DNA of 64,000 nucleotides from Actinosynnema pretiosum (GCF_024171695.1 NZ_JAMTCF010000006.1:124001-188000); one strand, 5' to 3'; shown: positions 45,344-55,248, numbered from the stretch's first letter. Notes: generated from the letters alone by a model not told the origin. Made by a program: numbers and translations.

Positions 45344-46246
45344 TCAGCGCAGCCGCAGGCAGTCCCGCAGCCCGCGCGCCACCCGGCCCATCACCGCCTC
45401 GGCTCCCGGTTGCGCGGCGGCGGGCACGGTCGAGCCGGTCAGGGCGGCCACCGCGAACACCTGGCCGTCGTCGTGCTCCACCACGCCCACCTCGTGCCGC
45501 AGGGTCAGCAGGGTGCCGGTCTTCGAGGACCAGCGGGTCGCGTCCGAGGTGAAGTCCGGGGCCAGCCGGTGCCGCAGCACGTTCAGGGACATCAGCTCCC
45601 GCACCCGCGCCGCCACCTCCCCGTTGATCGCCGAGGGCAGCCACAGCGCCTGGAGCAGGTCGGTGAAGGCCCGCGCCGACCCGGCGTTCGCGCGCGTCAC
45701 GTCCAGCTGCGCGACCGGGTGACCACGACCGGGGGTGCCCGCGACCGCCGCCAGGGAGTGCGCCAGGTGCACCTCGGTCGGGGCGAAGCGCTCCACCGGG
45801 GTGTCGGTGAGCGGGTCCAGGTCGTGCCGCACCGCCAGCCCCCGCACGCCCAGCTCGCGCAGCAGCGCGTTCACCTCCGGCGGCGGGGTCAGTGCGAACA
45901 GGGCGTCGGCGGCCCGGCTGTCGCTGATCGCCACGCTCAGGTACAGCAGGTCGTCCACCGCCACCTCCACCGGGTGACGGAACCACGACAGGCCGGGTGG
46001 TCCGGCGGGCGCGTCCGGCTCGGGGCGCACCGCGACCCGCCGGGCGCCGTCCAGCTCGCCGCGCCGCACCCGCTCCAGGGTCGCCACCGCCAGCGGCACC
46101 TTCACCAGGGACGCCATCGGCCACTCGACGTCCGGCTCGAACCCGATCTCCCGCCCGGTGCGCAGGTCCCGCACCAGGAACGAGCCGTCCAGCCCGGCGT
46201 CCGCGAGCTCCCGGCCCAGGTCGGCCACCACCCGCTCCGGCCTCAC
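45344..46246 (-). CDS. blaB: BlaB-like serine beta-lactamase-fold regulatory protein
   Basis: A 300-residue penicilloyl-serine-transferase-fold protein. It has SLVK (S-x-x-K, near residue 48), SDSRAAD where class A enzymes have SDN, and SSKTGT (K-T-G). No signal peptide is present, so it should be cytosolic, unlike a real beta-lactamase. GTG 46246 overlaps the lysR stop by 4 nt. The set of a beta-lactamase divergent from a LysR gene and a serine-hydrolase-like gene matches the Streptomyces cacaoi blaL-blaA-blaB system, where BlaB is needed for induction. The Asn-to-Ser change argues against efficient catalysis. Confidence 0.75.
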   Translation of the reverse strand: MRPERVVADLGRELADAGLDGSFLVRDLRTGREIGFEPDVEWPMASLVKVPLAVATLERVRRGELDGARRVAVRPEPDAPAGPPGLSWFRHPVEVAVDDLLYLSVAISDSRAADALFALTPPPEVNALLRELGVRGLAVRHDLDPLTDTPVERFAPTEVHLAHSLAAVAGTPGRGHPVAQLDVTRANAGSARAFTDLLQALWLPSAINGEVAARVRELMSLNVLRHRLAPDFTSDATRWSSKTGTLLTLRHEVGVVEHDDGQVFAVAALTGSTVPAAAQPGAEAVMGRVARGLRDCLRLR

Positions 46247-47109
46247 GCGGGCGCCCCCAGGCAGCGGCCCAGCTCGCGCCCGAGGGCGCGCACCCGCTCC
46301 GCGTCGTCCGCCCTGGCCGCCGCGACGGCGTACCCGCGCGCGGGCTGCGCCTCGCCGAGCGGTCGCCAGTGCAGGCCGAGGTCGTCGGCCTGGGCGGGCG
46401 AGCACAGCAGCAGGTCGGCCGAGCCGAGCACGTCGGCCACCGCACCCACCAGCGACTCGGCCACCACGACCTGACCGGGCCGCAGGCCCAGCGCGTCGCG
46501 CAGCCGCAGCAGCGGGTCACGCACGTGCGGCACGTCGTCCTCCGGCTGGATCAGCACCCGCCTCGCCACGCCGCCGGAGCGGCCGACGCGCAGGGTGTCC
46601 AGGTAGGTGGCGCGCCCGTCGGGCGGCACGGCGGCGGCCACGCCCAGCGGCACCACCCAGTCGCCCTCGCCCGGCGGCACGGCGGTGATCGCGGCCCTGA
46701 CCTCCCCGGTGCGGGCCAGCGCCGCGCGCTCGGCGGGACCGGCCGGGCGCAGGTCCAGGGTCAGCTCGTCGGCCTGCGCCCGCGCGGCCAGGTGCGCCAG
46801 GTCGCGGGCCGGGCACCAGTCGGGGACGGCCAGCGGCAGCGGTCTGCGCCTGGCAAGGCGGGCCCGCTGCTCCAGCGCCCCGGCCAGCCGGACCAGGTGC
46901 TGCGCGGCGGGCAGCACGTCCCGGCCGAACGGGGTCAGCACGGCCCTGCGGGCGCCCCGGTCGAACAGCCGCTCCCCCAGGTGCGCCTCCAGCGCGGCGA
47001 CCCGGCGGCTGGCCACCGGTTGCGGGACGCCCGCCGCCGACGCGCCGAGGGTGAAGGTGCCGCGCTCGGCGACGGAGACGAACGCCAGGCAGGCTCCGAC
47101 CAGGTCCAC
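46243..47109 (-). CDS. blaA: BlaA-like LysR-family regulator
   Basis: A 288-residue LysR-type regulator. The N-terminal winged HTH reads [42 protein letters not shown]; the rest is a substrate-binding-like effector domain. GTG 47109 lies about 6 nt after TAAGCT, so it is probably leaderless. It is cotranscribed with the blaB-like gene and divergent from the class A beta-lactamase. A palindrome in the shared gap overlaps its own promoter, as expected for an autoregulated activator. Confidence 0.82.
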   Translation of the reverse strand: MDLVGACLAFVSVAERGTFTLGASAAGVPQPVASRRVAALEAHLGERLFDRGARRAVLTPFGRDVLPAAQHLVRLAGALEQRARLARRRPLPLAVPDWCPARDLAHLAARAQADELTLDLRPAGPAERAALARTGEVRAAITAVPPGEGDWVVPLGVAAAVPPDGRATYLDTLRVGRSGGVARRVLIQPEDDVPHVRDPLLRLRDALGLRPGQVVVAESLVGAVADVLGSADLLLCSPAQADDLGLHWRPLGEAQPARGYAVAAARADDAERVRALGRELGRCLGAPA

Positions 47110-47120
47110 GACCGCAGCTT

Positions 47121-47135
47121 ATGCGCTTTGCGCAT
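47121..47135. promoter_or_regulatory. LysR-box palindrome in the bla intergenic region
   Basis: ATGCGC-TTT-GCGCAT is a perfect 6-bp inverted repeat in the 113-bp gap between lysR (blaA-like) and the beta-lactamase gene. It overlaps the lysR -10 (TAAGCT) and a possible -35 (TTGCGC) for the beta-lactamase, fitting a T-N11-A LysR site that controls both. Confidence 0.55.
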
Positions 47136-47222
47136 GGAACCGGCGGTTTCCGTCTTGGACCGCATGGCGTGGCCGGGTCGAGACTGGCCGGGGAAGTCAC
47201 CGATCACGGGGAGGAACCTCGC

Positions 47223-48170
47223 GTGTTGACCACCAGGGCACACCGCGCCGGGACGGCGGCGCTGCTGTTCGCGCTGGTCGCGGGCTGCGGGCAGGCCACG
47301 ACGCAGGCGTCCGCGCCTGCGGGCGCCTCGCAGACCGCCACCACGACCGCGCGGACCTCGGCGCCGCTCGGCTCGCCCGCGTTCGCCGCGCTGGAGCAGC
47401 GGTTCGACGCCAGGCTCGGGGTGTACGCGCTGGACACCGGCAGCGGGCGCGAGGTCGCGCACCGGGCGGACGAGCGGTTCGCGTACGCGTCCACGTTCAA
47501 GGCGCTGGCCTTCGGCGCGCTGCTCGCGGAGCGCTCCGTCGCCGACCTGGACGAGCGGATCACGTTCACCAGGGAGGAGCTGGTCACCTACTCCCCCATC
47601 ACGGAGGGCAAGGTGGACACCGGGATGACGCTGCGCGAGGTGGCCGACGCGGCGGTCCGCTACAGCGACAACACGGCGGGCAACCTGCTGCTGCGCGAGC
47701 TGGGCGGTGACGCGGGCCTGGCCGGTGGTCCCGCCGCGTTCGAGCGGGCGCTGCGCGCGATCGGCGACACCACCACCTCGCCCGCGCGGGTGGAGACCGA
47801 GCTGAACGAGGCCGTCCCCGGCGACCTCCGGGACACCAGCACGCCGGAGGCGCTGGCCTCGGACCTGCGGCGGTACGCGGTGGACGCCGACGTGCTCGCC
47901 GACGACCGGCGCGAGCTGCTGGTGTCGACCATGCGCGCGAACACCACCGGTGACGAGGTGATCCGCGCGGGTGTCCCCCAGGGGTGGGTGGTGGCGGACA
48001 AGACCGGGTCGGCCGGGTACGGCGGGCGCAACGACATCGCCGTGGTGTGGCCGCCGGACCGGGCGCCGATCGTGCTGGCGGTGCTGTCCGGCAGGGCGAC
48101 CGTAGACGCGGAGCACGACAACGCGCTGCTCGCGGAGGCGACGCGCGTGGTGGTCGACCTGCTGGACTAG
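47223..48170 (+). CDS. blaL: Class A beta-lactamase (lipoprotein)
   Basis: A complete class A beta-lactamase of 315 residues. It has S70-x-x-K in STFK, S130-D-N in YSDNTAGN, the omega-loop E166 in [11 protein letters not shown], and K234-T-G in [10 protein letters not shown]. The N-terminus is a lipoprotein signal with lipobox VAGC, so the enzyme is anchored outside the membrane. GTG 47223 has GGGAGGA about 8 nt upstream; longer frames have no signal character. The Thr/Ala-rich stretch after the Cys is a tether. Divergent blaA/blaB-like genes probably induce it. Confidence 0.92.
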   Translation: MLTTRAHRAGTAALLFALVAGCGQATTQASAPAGASQTATTTARTSAPLGSPAFAALEQRFDARLGVYALDTGSGREVAHRADERFAYASTFKALAFGALLAERSVADLDERITFTREELVTYSPITEGKVDTGMTLREVADAAVRYSDNTAGNLLLRELGGDAGLAGGPAAFERALRAIGDTTTSPARVETELNEAVPGDLRDTSTPEALASDLRRYAVDADVLADDRRELLVSTMRANTTGDEVIRAGVPQGWVVADKTGSAGYGGRNDIAVVWPPDRAPIVLAVLSGRATVDAEHDNALLAEATRVVVDLLD

Positions 48171-48219
48171 TGCGCGGACCGGGGCACCGGGATGATCGAG
48201 CTCCCCTAGGCTGGGGCGC

Positions 48220-48879
48220 GTGACCGGTGCCCCGCTCCCCGCCGTCCACCAGCCCGCCGACGGCCGGGTTCGCGGCGGCGCGGCGTTCGCCTGGCTGTGG
48301 ATCGCGGGGTCGCTGCTGGCGGGCGCGGCGCTGGCGCTGCTCGCGGCGCTCCCACCGCTCCCGACCAGCGCGGACACCGCCGCCGCGTGGGTGGGGACGG
48401 CCGGGTTCCAGCTCACCTGGTCCGGTGAGCTGCTGTTCTTCGCGACCGTCGCGTGGGGCGCGGGCGCCGTGGGCGCGTTCGGCACGCGCGGCGCAGGCTC
48501 CCCGGTGCGCCGCGCGGTCGCGCTGGTCGCCCTCGCGGTCGCGCTGGTCGCGTTCCTGGTCGTTTTGCTGGGGCTGGGCAGGCTGGTCTACCCGGTGCTC
48601 GACGCGGCCCCGGCGGCGGACGTGCTGGTCCTGCTGGTCAGCGAGGTGATCGGGGCCGTGCACCTGGCGCTGCTGGCGCTGGCGGTCGTGGCCACCGCCC
48701 TGCAGGCGCCGGTGCGGAGGGGGCACCGGGCCGCGACGGCGGCCGGGATCGGCTTCGGCGCGCTGTTCCTGGTGGGCTCGTACCCGTGGCTGCTGCCGAC
48801 CTGGGCGAACCTGCTGGTCGCGGGCTCGGTGGCGGGCTGGGGCGCGCTGGTCGGCGCCGCCGCGCTGTCCCGCGACTGA
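48220..48879 (+). CDS. Hypothetical membrane protein
   Basis: A 219-residue protein with about six hydrophobic segments (AFAWLWIAGSLLAGAALALLA, ALVALAVALVAFLVVLLGLG, and so on). No catalytic motif was recognised; the layout recalls DUF4386-like membrane proteins but I am not sure. GTG 48220 lies 7 nt after TAGGCT, a leaderless promoter, so it is independent of the beta-lactamase gene. Confidence 0.65.
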   Translation: MTGAPLPAVHQPADGRVRGGAAFAWLWIAGSLLAGAALALLAALPPLPTSADTAAAWVGTAGFQLTWSGELLFFATVAWGAGAVGAFGTRGAGSPVRRAVALVALAVALVAFLVVLLGLGRLVYPVLDAAPAADVLVLLVSEVIGAVHLALLALAVVATALQAPVRRGHRAATAAGIGFGALFLVGSYPWLLPTWANLLVAGSVAGWGALVGAAALSRD

Positions 48880-48912
48880 TCCGCGCGGTTCACGCCGGGC
48901 GGATCACGCCAC

Positions 48913-48954
48913 CGGGCAGGTCAGGCCGGGCAGGTCAGGCCGGGCAGGTCAGGC
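48913..48954 (+). repeat. Three perfect 14-bp tandem repeats
   Basis: CGGGCAGGTCAGGC occurs three times head to tail, with a partial fourth, in the gap between two convergent genes and just into the end of the HTH gene. A recent slippage product is likely. Confidence 0.7.
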
Positions 48955-49902
48955 CGGGCTGTCCCGCCGCCCCACCTGGTCGACGTCGTCCACCTGCTCG
49001 ACCGGCTCGACCTCGGCGCAGTCCTCGGCCGCCACCTCCGCCTCGCGGGCCGCGCCCAGCATGTCCAGCAGCACCAGCGCGTCGTGCTCGGGCGAGCCGG
49101 GCTCGGCGAAGTACACCACCAGCTTCTGGTCGGGCGCGCCGTCGAGCGACATCATCTGGTAGCCGAGGTGGACCTCCCCGACGTCGGGGTGCCGGAACAC
49201 CTTCCGCCCGTTCGACACCTTCCGCCGCACGTCGTAGCGCTCCCACAACCGCGCGAACTCCGGGCTCTTGACCAGCAGCTCGCCGAGCAGCCTGGCCAGG
49301 TCGGGCGCGTCCGGGTCGGTCCCCGCGAGCGCCCGCAGCCCGGCGACGCACCCGCTGATGAACCGGTCGCGCTCCGGCAGGACCTCGCGGGCCAGGGGGT
49401 GCAGCAGCAGGTAGCGCACGAGGTTGCGCTGCTTGGCGGGCCAGTCGTCGATGCCCGCGAACAGCCGCGCCCCGCCGGGGTTGGCGGCGAGGACGTCGTC
49501 GACCCGGTTGACCACGTACGCCGGGTTGGGCCGCAGCGACTCAAGGATCAGCTTCACACCGGGGCGGACCGCGCGGCTGGGCGCCCTGGCGGGCGTGCCC
49601 GCGCTGCGGGCGGCGCGCTCGACCAGCTCGCGCAGGTGGCTGACCTCGTCCGGGACCAGCCTGAGGGCGCGGGACAGCGCGTCCACCACGGCCGGACTGG
49701 GCCTGCGCTCCCGCCCGCGCTCGAGGCGGGTGTAGTAGTCGATGCTGATGCCCGCGAGCGCGGCCAGCTCCTCGCGGCGGAGCCCCGGCGTGCGGCGCAT
49801 CCCCGGCCCGGCGACCAGCCCGACCGCCTCCGGCCCGATCTGGGCCCGACGCGCCCGCAGGTACCGCCCCAGCTCCGTCCCACCCCGCCGCTCGTCCACC
49901 AT
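48949..49902 (-). CDS. XRE/MmyB-type transcriptional regulator
   Basis: A 317-residue regulator. The N-terminal HTH is LGRYLRARRAQIGP, then TPGLRREELAALAGISIDYYTRLERGRERRPS, the characteristic MmyB-family motif. The C-terminal ligand-like domain has NRVDDVLAANPGGARLF and VRYLLLHPLAR. Such proteins often control nearby oxidoreductases; here a MATE pseudogene and an alcohol dehydrogenase follow. Start ATG 49902. Confidence 0.85.
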   Translation of the reverse strand: MVDERRGGTELGRYLRARRAQIGPEAVGLVAGPGMRRTPGLRREELAALAGISIDYYTRLERGRERRPSPAVVDALSRALRLVPDEVSHLRELVERAARSAGTPARAPSRAVRPGVKLILESLRPNPAYVVNRVDDVLAANPGGARLFAGIDDWPAKQRNLVRYLLLHPLAREVLPERDRFISGCVAGLRALAGTDPDAPDLARLLGELLVKSPEFARLWERYDVRRKVSNGRKVFRHPDVGEVHLGYQMMSLDGAPDQKLVVYFAEPGSPEHDALVLLDMLGAAREAEVAAEDCAEVEPVEQVDDVDQVGRRDSPA

Positions 49903-50375
49903 GCCCCGGATTGTCCCCCGGTCAGCGCGGGCGCGTGCCGGTTCTGGGGGGCCGTGTCACACCCCTGCACCGGCGGGCGGGCGACGCGGGCGAGCGCCCG
50001 GCACCGGTGGCGCGCGGCGCCGACTCGGGTCATCGGCGGCCGGGACCGGTCGGCGCGGGGTGGCGCGCACCCCGGTGGACGAGACTCGGCCCGCACCACC
50101 GCGACGACCGCTCTGAGCAGCGGTGACGGGCGCGCCGAGGTCCTGGTTCCGCGCGGTTCCCGCGTGGTCCGCAGGACGCTGACCGACCGCCCTGGCCGGT
50201 TCCCCGCTGGGTGCCCTGATCTGCACCGGTCACGGCCCGGCGCTGCACGGGACCCTCCTCCCCCGTGGCGGCCGTCGTGAACTTCACCTCTCCGACTTGG
50301 CCGCGAGCCGGTCGGAACCGAGGCGCGGCGGGGACCGCTCGACCGGGTGGTGAGGACCGGTGCGGGGCAGGCAGG
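49903..50375. other. Intergenic region without a supportable gene
   Basis: About 470 bp between the divergent XRE regulator and the MATE pseudogene. Several frames stay open because of high GC, but none has consistent third-position bias, a ribosome site or recognisable motifs. Parts may be relics of the same decay that hit the MATE gene. Confidence 0.4.
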
Positions 50376-51486
50376 ATGGCCGCGGTGGTGCGCGGAACCA
50401 GCCCGTCCGGCGCGGCGACCCGGTCGCGCGGCATCGCGGGCGCGGCGCTGCCGCTCTACCTCACGATGATCGCCGCCTCCCTCGGGGCGCTCGTCGACAC
50501 CGCCGTGCTCGGCAAGCACTCCACCAACCTCCCTGGCCGCGTTCAGCGTGGGCATGGCCGTGTTCAGCGTGGGCATGGCCGCGTTCAGCCCGGTGCTCGC
50601 CACGATCACGGGCGTGCTGCGCGGGGTGGTGCCCTTCGTCGCCGCGCACCGCGACGAGCCCGACGTGCTGGTCCCGGTCATCCGCACGACCCGCTGGCCG
50701 GCGGTCCTGGTGGGCGGGTTCGGCGCGGTCGCGATCGCCGCCGTCCCGCCGCTGGCCGCAGCGGCGGGAGTGCCCGAGGCGACCGTCGACGCCCTCGGGG
50801 TGCTCCCGCACCTGCTCGCCCTGGCCGCGCTGACCTCGGCCGTCGGCGCGGGCGCGGGCTCGGCGCTGGTCGGCCTCGGCCGGGGGGAGGGCGGTCCTGC
50901 GCTCCGGCCTGCTGGGGACCGCCGCCGCCGTGGCGCTCTCGCTCGTGCTGGTGGGCGGCGCCGGGCCCGTCCCGGCGCTCGGGCTGCCGGGCGCGGCCGT
51001 GCACGGCGTCGCGATCGCGCTGGTCGACCTCGTCTTCACGGCGGCGGTCGCGGTCGGTCAGGCGACCGTTCCCCTCGTGGCGGTCGCGGCGCGGGACCGG
51101 GACCCGCGCGAGCGTCCTGACCGGCGTCGCGATCGCGCTGGGCGTCGTCACCGCCCTCGCCGGGGCGCTGGTGCTGCTGCGCGGGAGCGTCGTGCCGCTG
51201 TTCACCTCGGACCCGGCCCTGCGCGCGGGCGTGACCGCCCTGCTGCCGCTGTTCGTGGCGGTGGTGCTGACCGACGCGGTCCAGGCCGTGCTCGGGTTCG
51301 GCATGGTCGGGCTCGAGCGCACCCTCCCCAGCCTGGTGGCGTTCACCACCTGCTACGGCCTGCTCGCCCTGCTGGCGGTCCCACTGGCGGGTGACGGCCT
51401 GACGTCCCTGTGGTCCGGGCCGGCCTGCGCGAACGCCGTGCTCGTCCTCGCACGGGGCAGCTCCTTCCACTCGCGCAGCCGGGAGG
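50376..51486 (+). pseudogene. MATE-family efflux gene with three frameshifts
   Basis: Conceptual translation across three frames gives a MATE/DinF-like transporter: AALPLYLTMIAASLGALVDTAVLGKHST, then FSVGMAAFSPVLATITGVLRGVVPFVAAH, then LSLVLVGGAGPVPALGLPGAAVHGVAIALVDL, then GVVTALAGALVLLRGSVVPLFTSDPALRA. The frame moves by the same step each time, near 50527, 50890 and 51112, and the natural stop is gone. A 21-bp duplication (TTCAGCGTGGGCATGGCCG repeat) lies near 50535-50580. Codon bias is still strong, so decay is recent or sequence errors are involved. ATG 50376 lacks a strong ribosome site. Confidence 0.7.
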
Positions 51487-51748
51487 TCGCCAAAGCGGGC
51501 GGCTGGGAGGTTTCACCGCCGCGCATCGGTCAAACCCGGTCAGAGGGGGTGCGCCACTCCCCCGCACCGTGCGGCCTGCCTGGTTCGGGCGCACGGTGTC
51601 AGTGTGGTCCCAGCGGCGGGCGCGTCCACCTGGTACGTCCCGTGTGGACGGCCGGGAGCCATCCCGGTGGGCGACTCGCCGCGAGTCACCGGGTCGGGCG
51701 GTCCGCCCGCGCCCGCACCAGACGCGAACGAACCGGTACTGGAGAGAC

Positions 51749-52795
51749 GTGCTCACCGTCAACGCATACGCAGCCCCGTCCGCGACCGAACCGCTGGTCC
51801 CCACCACGTTCGAGCGCCGCGACGTCGGCCCGCGAGACGTGCTCATCGACATCAAGTACTGCGGCATCTGCCACTCCGACATCCACACCGTGCGCGGCGA
51901 GTGGGGCGGGATCGAGTACCCGCTGGCGCCCGGCCACGAGATCGCGGGCGTCGTCACCGAGGTCGGCTCCGAGGTGACCAAGCACGCCGTCGGCGACCGG
52001 GTGGGCGTCGGCTGCATGGTCAACTCGTGCCGCGAGTGCGTGAACTGCCTCAAGGGCGACGAGCAGTACTGCGTCCAGGGCAACATCGGGACGTACGGCG
52101 CCACCGACCGCGACGGCACCACCACCCAGGGCGGGTACACCAGCGCCGTGGTCGTGGACGAGGACTTCGTGCTGCGCATCCCGGAGGGCGTTGACCTGGC
52201 CGCCGCCGCGCCGCTGCTGTGCGCGGGCATCACCACCTACTCGCCGCTGCGCCACTGGGGCGTCGGCGAGGGCAAGAAGGTCGCCGTGGTCGGCCTGGGC
52301 GGGCTGGGCCACATGGGCGTGAAGCTGGCGCACGCGATGGGCGCGGAGGTCACCGTGCTGTCGCAGTCGCTCAAGAAGCAGGAGGACGGGCTGCGCCTGG
52401 GCGCGGACCACTACTACGCGACCTCCGACCCGGAGACGTTCGAGAAGCTCGCGGGCGAGTTCGACCTGGTGCTGAACACGGTCAGCGCGAAGATCGACGT
52501 CAGCTCCTACCTGAGGCTGCTGGCCGTGGGCGGGGCGCTGGTGAACGTGGGCGCGCCGCCGGAGCCGCTGGAGGTGAACGTCTTCGCGCTGCTGGGCAAC
52601 CGCAGCAGCTTCGCGGGCTCGATGATCGGCGGGATCGCGGAGACGCAGGAGATGCTGGACTTCTGCGCCGAGCGCGGCATCGGCGCGGAGGTCGAGGTGA
52701 TCCCGGCGAGCAAGATCAACGAGGCGTACGAGCGGGTGATGAACTCGGACGTGCGGTACCGGTTCGTGATCGACAACTCCACGCTGGCGGGCTGA
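51749..52795 (+). CDS. NAD(P)-dependent zinc alcohol dehydrogenase
   Basis: A 348-residue CAD/YahK-type zinc dehydrogenase. It has the zinc Cys in [12 protein letters not shown] in [10 protein letters not shown], structural Cys cluster [16 protein letters not shown], and Rossmann [12 protein letters not shown]. It probably reduces aldehydes with NADPH. GTG 51749 follows GGAGAG by 4 nt. A 9-bp inverted repeat (CACCGTGCG and CGCACGGTG, 51565-51598) in the upstream gap may be a regulator site. Confidence 0.88.
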   Translation: MLTVNAYAAPSATEPLVPTTFERRDVGPRDVLIDIKYCGICHSDIHTVRGEWGGIEYPLAPGHEIAGVVTEVGSEVTKHAVGDRVGVGCMVNSCRECVNCLKGDEQYCVQGNIGTYGATDRDGTTTQGGYTSAVVVDEDFVLRIPEGVDLAAAAPLLCAGITTYSPLRHWGVGEGKKVAVVGLGGLGHMGVKLAHAMGAEVTVLSQSLKKQEDGLRLGADHYYATSDPETFEKLAGEFDLVLNTVSAKIDVSSYLRLLAVGGALVNVGAPPEPLEVNVFALLGNRSSFAGSMIGGIAETQEMLDFCAERGIGAEVEVIPASKINEAYERVMNSDVRYRFVIDNSTLAG

Positions 52796-52813
52796 CCGCC
52801 CCTGTTCCACCAA

Positions 52814-52846
52814 CCGGCCGCACGGGTGCGAAACCCGTGCGGCCGG
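52814..52846 (+). terminator. Terminator after the alcohol dehydrogenase
   Basis: CCGGCCGCACGGGT and ACCCGTGCGGCCGG form a perfect 14-bp stem with loop GCGAA, 18 bp past the stop. Confidence 0.75.
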
Positions 52847-52894
52847 CGGCGTTCCGGGGTACCCAGGAGGTTCGCGGAACGGGAGGGGTGCCGG

Positions 52895-53122
52895 GTGGAA
52901 CGGCGGATCGCGCTGGTCGTGGGTGTGGCGGTGGTGGTCGTGGTGGGGCTGCTGGCGGTCAGGGCGGGGTTGGCGCTGGCCTGGCGGTCGGCGGCGGCCG
53001 GGCAGCCGGGGTTGCTGGAGATCCTGCTGGTGCTCGGGGCGGTGCTGGCCGGGGTCGGGGTGCTGGTCGCGCTGTCGCAGCGGGCGAGGCGGCGGAGGGA
53101 GCAGGGGCAGGAGCGGCGGTGA
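52895..53122 (+). CDS. Small membrane protein
   Basis: A 75-residue protein with two hydrophobic segments (IALVVGVAVVVVVGLLAV and LLEILLVLGAVLAGVGVLVAL) and a basic C-terminal tail rich in Arg and Gln. GTG 52895 has GGGAGGGG at good spacing and lies beyond the preceding terminator; earlier starts fall inside the terminator. Function unknown; it could be a phage-shock-type or small regulatory membrane protein. Confidence 0.6.
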   Translation: MERRIALVVGVAVVVVVGLLAVRAGLALAWRSAAAGQPGLLEILLVLGAVLAGVGVLVALSQRARRRREQGQERR

Positions 53123-53238
53123 GCGGGCGCGCGGAGCGGGTGGCGACCGCGCGGGCCGGACCGCTGGGCGCGGCCGGGGCGCCTGCGGGCTGAGGTAAAC
53201 CGGGGGCGCGTGGCAACGTTGCGCATTACCGTCGGGAC

Positions 53239-54651
53239 ATGCCAACGTTCGCCGTCGACGACGTGGTCCCCGCCGCCGCCCCGCTGCCCACCACCGCGCT
53301 GCGCGCCCTGTTCCCGGACGCGCTCGCGCTCGGCGGCGACCCGGACCTGCCGGTGCTGGAACCGGCGGGCGTCCACCCGCTGCTGCACGCCACCGCGCTG
53401 GCGTTCGCCGAACACCGGCCGCTGGTCCTGACGCCGGACGCGATCTGGCTGACCATCGCGGCAGGCCTTGCCCAGCACATCCGGCTCGACCCCGAGCGGT
53501 TCCGGTCCCAGCTGGTCCGCCACCAGGGGCGGCGCGACCTGGCAGTGCAGGTGGCGCGCCGGCCGGAGACCGCCGAGGAGTGGGCGACCCTGGTCGACGG
53601 GTTCACCGCCCTGACCCACGAGGGCGCCCCCGGCGCCGGGCTGTTCGAGTGCGACTTCTCCACCAGCACCGAGGTCGACCGGATCGCGGGCCGGATCGTG
53701 CTGCTGGACGCGCACTCGCCGTACTTCGCGCTGTGGTTCATCTCCGTCTGCGGCATCCCCGAGATCACCCTCACCGGCACGCCCGACGACTGGTGGAAGA
53801 TCCGGGAGCGGATCGAGGAGCTGCCGCGCTTCGGGCTGGAGCGGTGGGCCGCGTCGCTCGGGCCGGTCCTGGAGCAGTTCACGCGCGCCTCGGAGGGGGA
53901 CGTGGACGTCGCGTTCTGGCGGCGGATCCACAAGCCCGCCGAGACCTACGACGGCGAGGTCGTCACCGGCTGGATCGCCCGCTTCTACCCGTACGTCAAG
54001 GGCGACGGCGCCTTCGACCGGCCGAACCCGCTGCTGGAACTGCCGCTCACCGGGAAGCGCAAGCACGAGCAGCGGATCCCGGTCGGCATCACCACGGACG
54101 CGGCGCCCGCCACGCTGTCCTCGGTGCGGGTCAACGGGATCGGGCTCGACGGGACCGGCCGGGCGTTCGCGCTGCGCGCCGGGCTGGTCGCGGTCGCCCA
54201 GGACGCGGACGGCGCGCTGCGCCCGGTCTCCGGCTGGCACGTGGAGGCGGACGGCGCGCCCGAGATCGACGACGTGGTGGACCGGATCGTCGCCGAGCAC
54301 ACCACCGCCGCGCCCGAGCCGTCGCTGACGGCGGTCTCCCCGGAGCTCGTGGCGCTGCACCGCAGGATCGGGTCGGCGGCGCTGTTCGACGGCGCGTGGC
54401 GGCTGCGCCCGCCCTCCGGGCACGAGTGGGTCGAGCGCGGCGAGGACGAGGCCCTGCTGGTGCTGGGCGACCTGCCCGGCGGCCTGGCGCTGGGGCTGCT
54501 GCAGGTCCACTCGCGCGGGGAGAGCCGGTACGTCACCTTCGACCCGGCAGCGCCGGACGGGCTGACCGACCACGGCGACTCGCTCGCGCGGCTGCTGTCC
54601 CAGGTGCTGGACGGCGGCGGCGCGATCCCGACCGGGAGACCGCTGCCGTGA
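53239..54651 (+). CDS. DUF4419-domain protein
   Basis: A 470-residue protein resembling the DUF4419 family. Supporting segments are ALAFAEHRPLVLTPDAIWLTIAAGLAQH near residue 55, FECDFSTSTEVDRIAGRIVLLDAHSPYF, and GIPEITLTGTPDDWWKIRERIE near 185, the most conserved block I know in that family. Its function is unknown. No signal peptide or membrane segment is visible. ATG 53239 lies 6 nt after TACCGT, suggesting a leaderless message; a GCAACGTTGC palindrome lies just upstream. Confidence 0.75.
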   Translation: MPTFAVDDVVPAAAPLPTTALRALFPDALALGGDPDLPVLEPAGVHPLLHATALAFAEHRPLVLTPDAIWLTIAAGLAQHIRLDPERFRSQLVRHQGRRDLAVQVARRPETAEEWATLVDGFTALTHEGAPGAGLFECDFSTSTEVDRIAGRIVLLDAHSPYFALWFISVCGIPEITLTGTPDDWWKIRERIEELPRFGLERWAASLGPVLEQFTRASEGDVDVAFWRRIHKPAETYDGEVVTGWIARFYPYVKGDGAFDRPNPLLELPLTGKRKHEQRIPVGITTDAAPATLSSVRVNGIGLDGTGRAFALRAGLVAVAQDADGALRPVSGWHVEADGAPEIDDVVDRIVAEHTTAAPEPSLTAVSPELVALHRRIGSAALFDGAWRLRPPSGHEWVERGEDEALLVLGDLPGGLALGLLQVHSRGESRYVTFDPAAPDGLTDHGDSLARLLSQVLDGGGAIPTGRPLP

Positions 54652-54676
54652 CGGGGCGCGCAGCTCGCGGGACCGG

Positions 54677-54696
54677 GCGCGGGGGCCGCCCCGCGC
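54677..54696. terminator. Hairpin between convergent DUF4419 and SPW genes
   Basis: GCGCGGGG and CCCCGCGC (8 bp, loop GCCG) form a stem in the 177-bp convergent gap, 26 bp after the DUF4419 stop. Confidence 0.45.
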
Positions 54697-54828
54697 GGTT
54701 ACCCGGCGGCGCGGAGTCGTCGGGGCGGCGGCGCTCCGGCCGCCCGCGCCCGCTCCGCGCCGTGACGCGGACCACTGGTTCGATCAAGCCGCCCCGCCCG
54801 GTGTGCCTTGCGCCACAACGAGAACCGC

Positions 54829-55248
54829 TCAGCGGCGGCGGCGCATCGCGAGGACCGCCCCGACGCCGATCGCCAGCAGCGCCGCGCCGGAGACGGCGTG
54901 GTTGAGCAGGGCGCGGGCCGGGTCGAGCTTCTCGTGGTAGCCCAGCACCAGCGGGCACACCACGACCCACGCGCCCAGCAGCGCCAGCACGTGGCCGAAC
55001 CAGGGGGTGTCGGCCGGGGCCATCATGCCGCCCAGCGCGACGACCAGCACGACCGCGCCGACCACCATCGCGTTGTTCCACCCGCCGAGACGGGTGGAGG
55101 TGACGCCGAAGCCGAGCAGGAACGGCGAGGTGATCAACCACAGACCGAGGCCGAACGCGGCCACGGCGAACTTGGCCCCCAGCGGGGCCGACGCGTGCTC
55201 GGGCGTCGGCACGGCTGCGGGCAGGGGGATGGACCCGATGGGTTCCAC
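54829..55248 (-). CDS. SPW-repeat membrane protein
   Basis: A 139-residue protein with about four membrane segments in two halves: LWLITSPFLLGFG and WVVVCPLVLGYHEKLDPA match the duplicated SPW motif (W-x(4,5)-SP-x-x-LGF), although the second copy is degenerate. GTG 55248 has AGGAG 7 nt upstream. The family's function is unknown; it is often stress-associated. It is divergent from the HTH gene at 55516. Confidence 0.75.
   Translation of the reverse strand: MEPIGSIPLPAAVPTPEHASAPLGAKFAVAAFGLGLWLITSPFLLGFGVTSTRLGGWNNAMVVGAVVLVVALGGMMAPADTPWFGHVLALLGAWVVVCPLVLGYHEKLDPARALLNHAVSGAALLAIGVGAVLAMRRRR

Noticed and set aside
47223-48170. Penicillin-binding protein rather than beta-lactamase
   Set aside because: The omega-loop Glu in [14 protein letters not shown] and KTG spacing are those of class A beta-lactamases.
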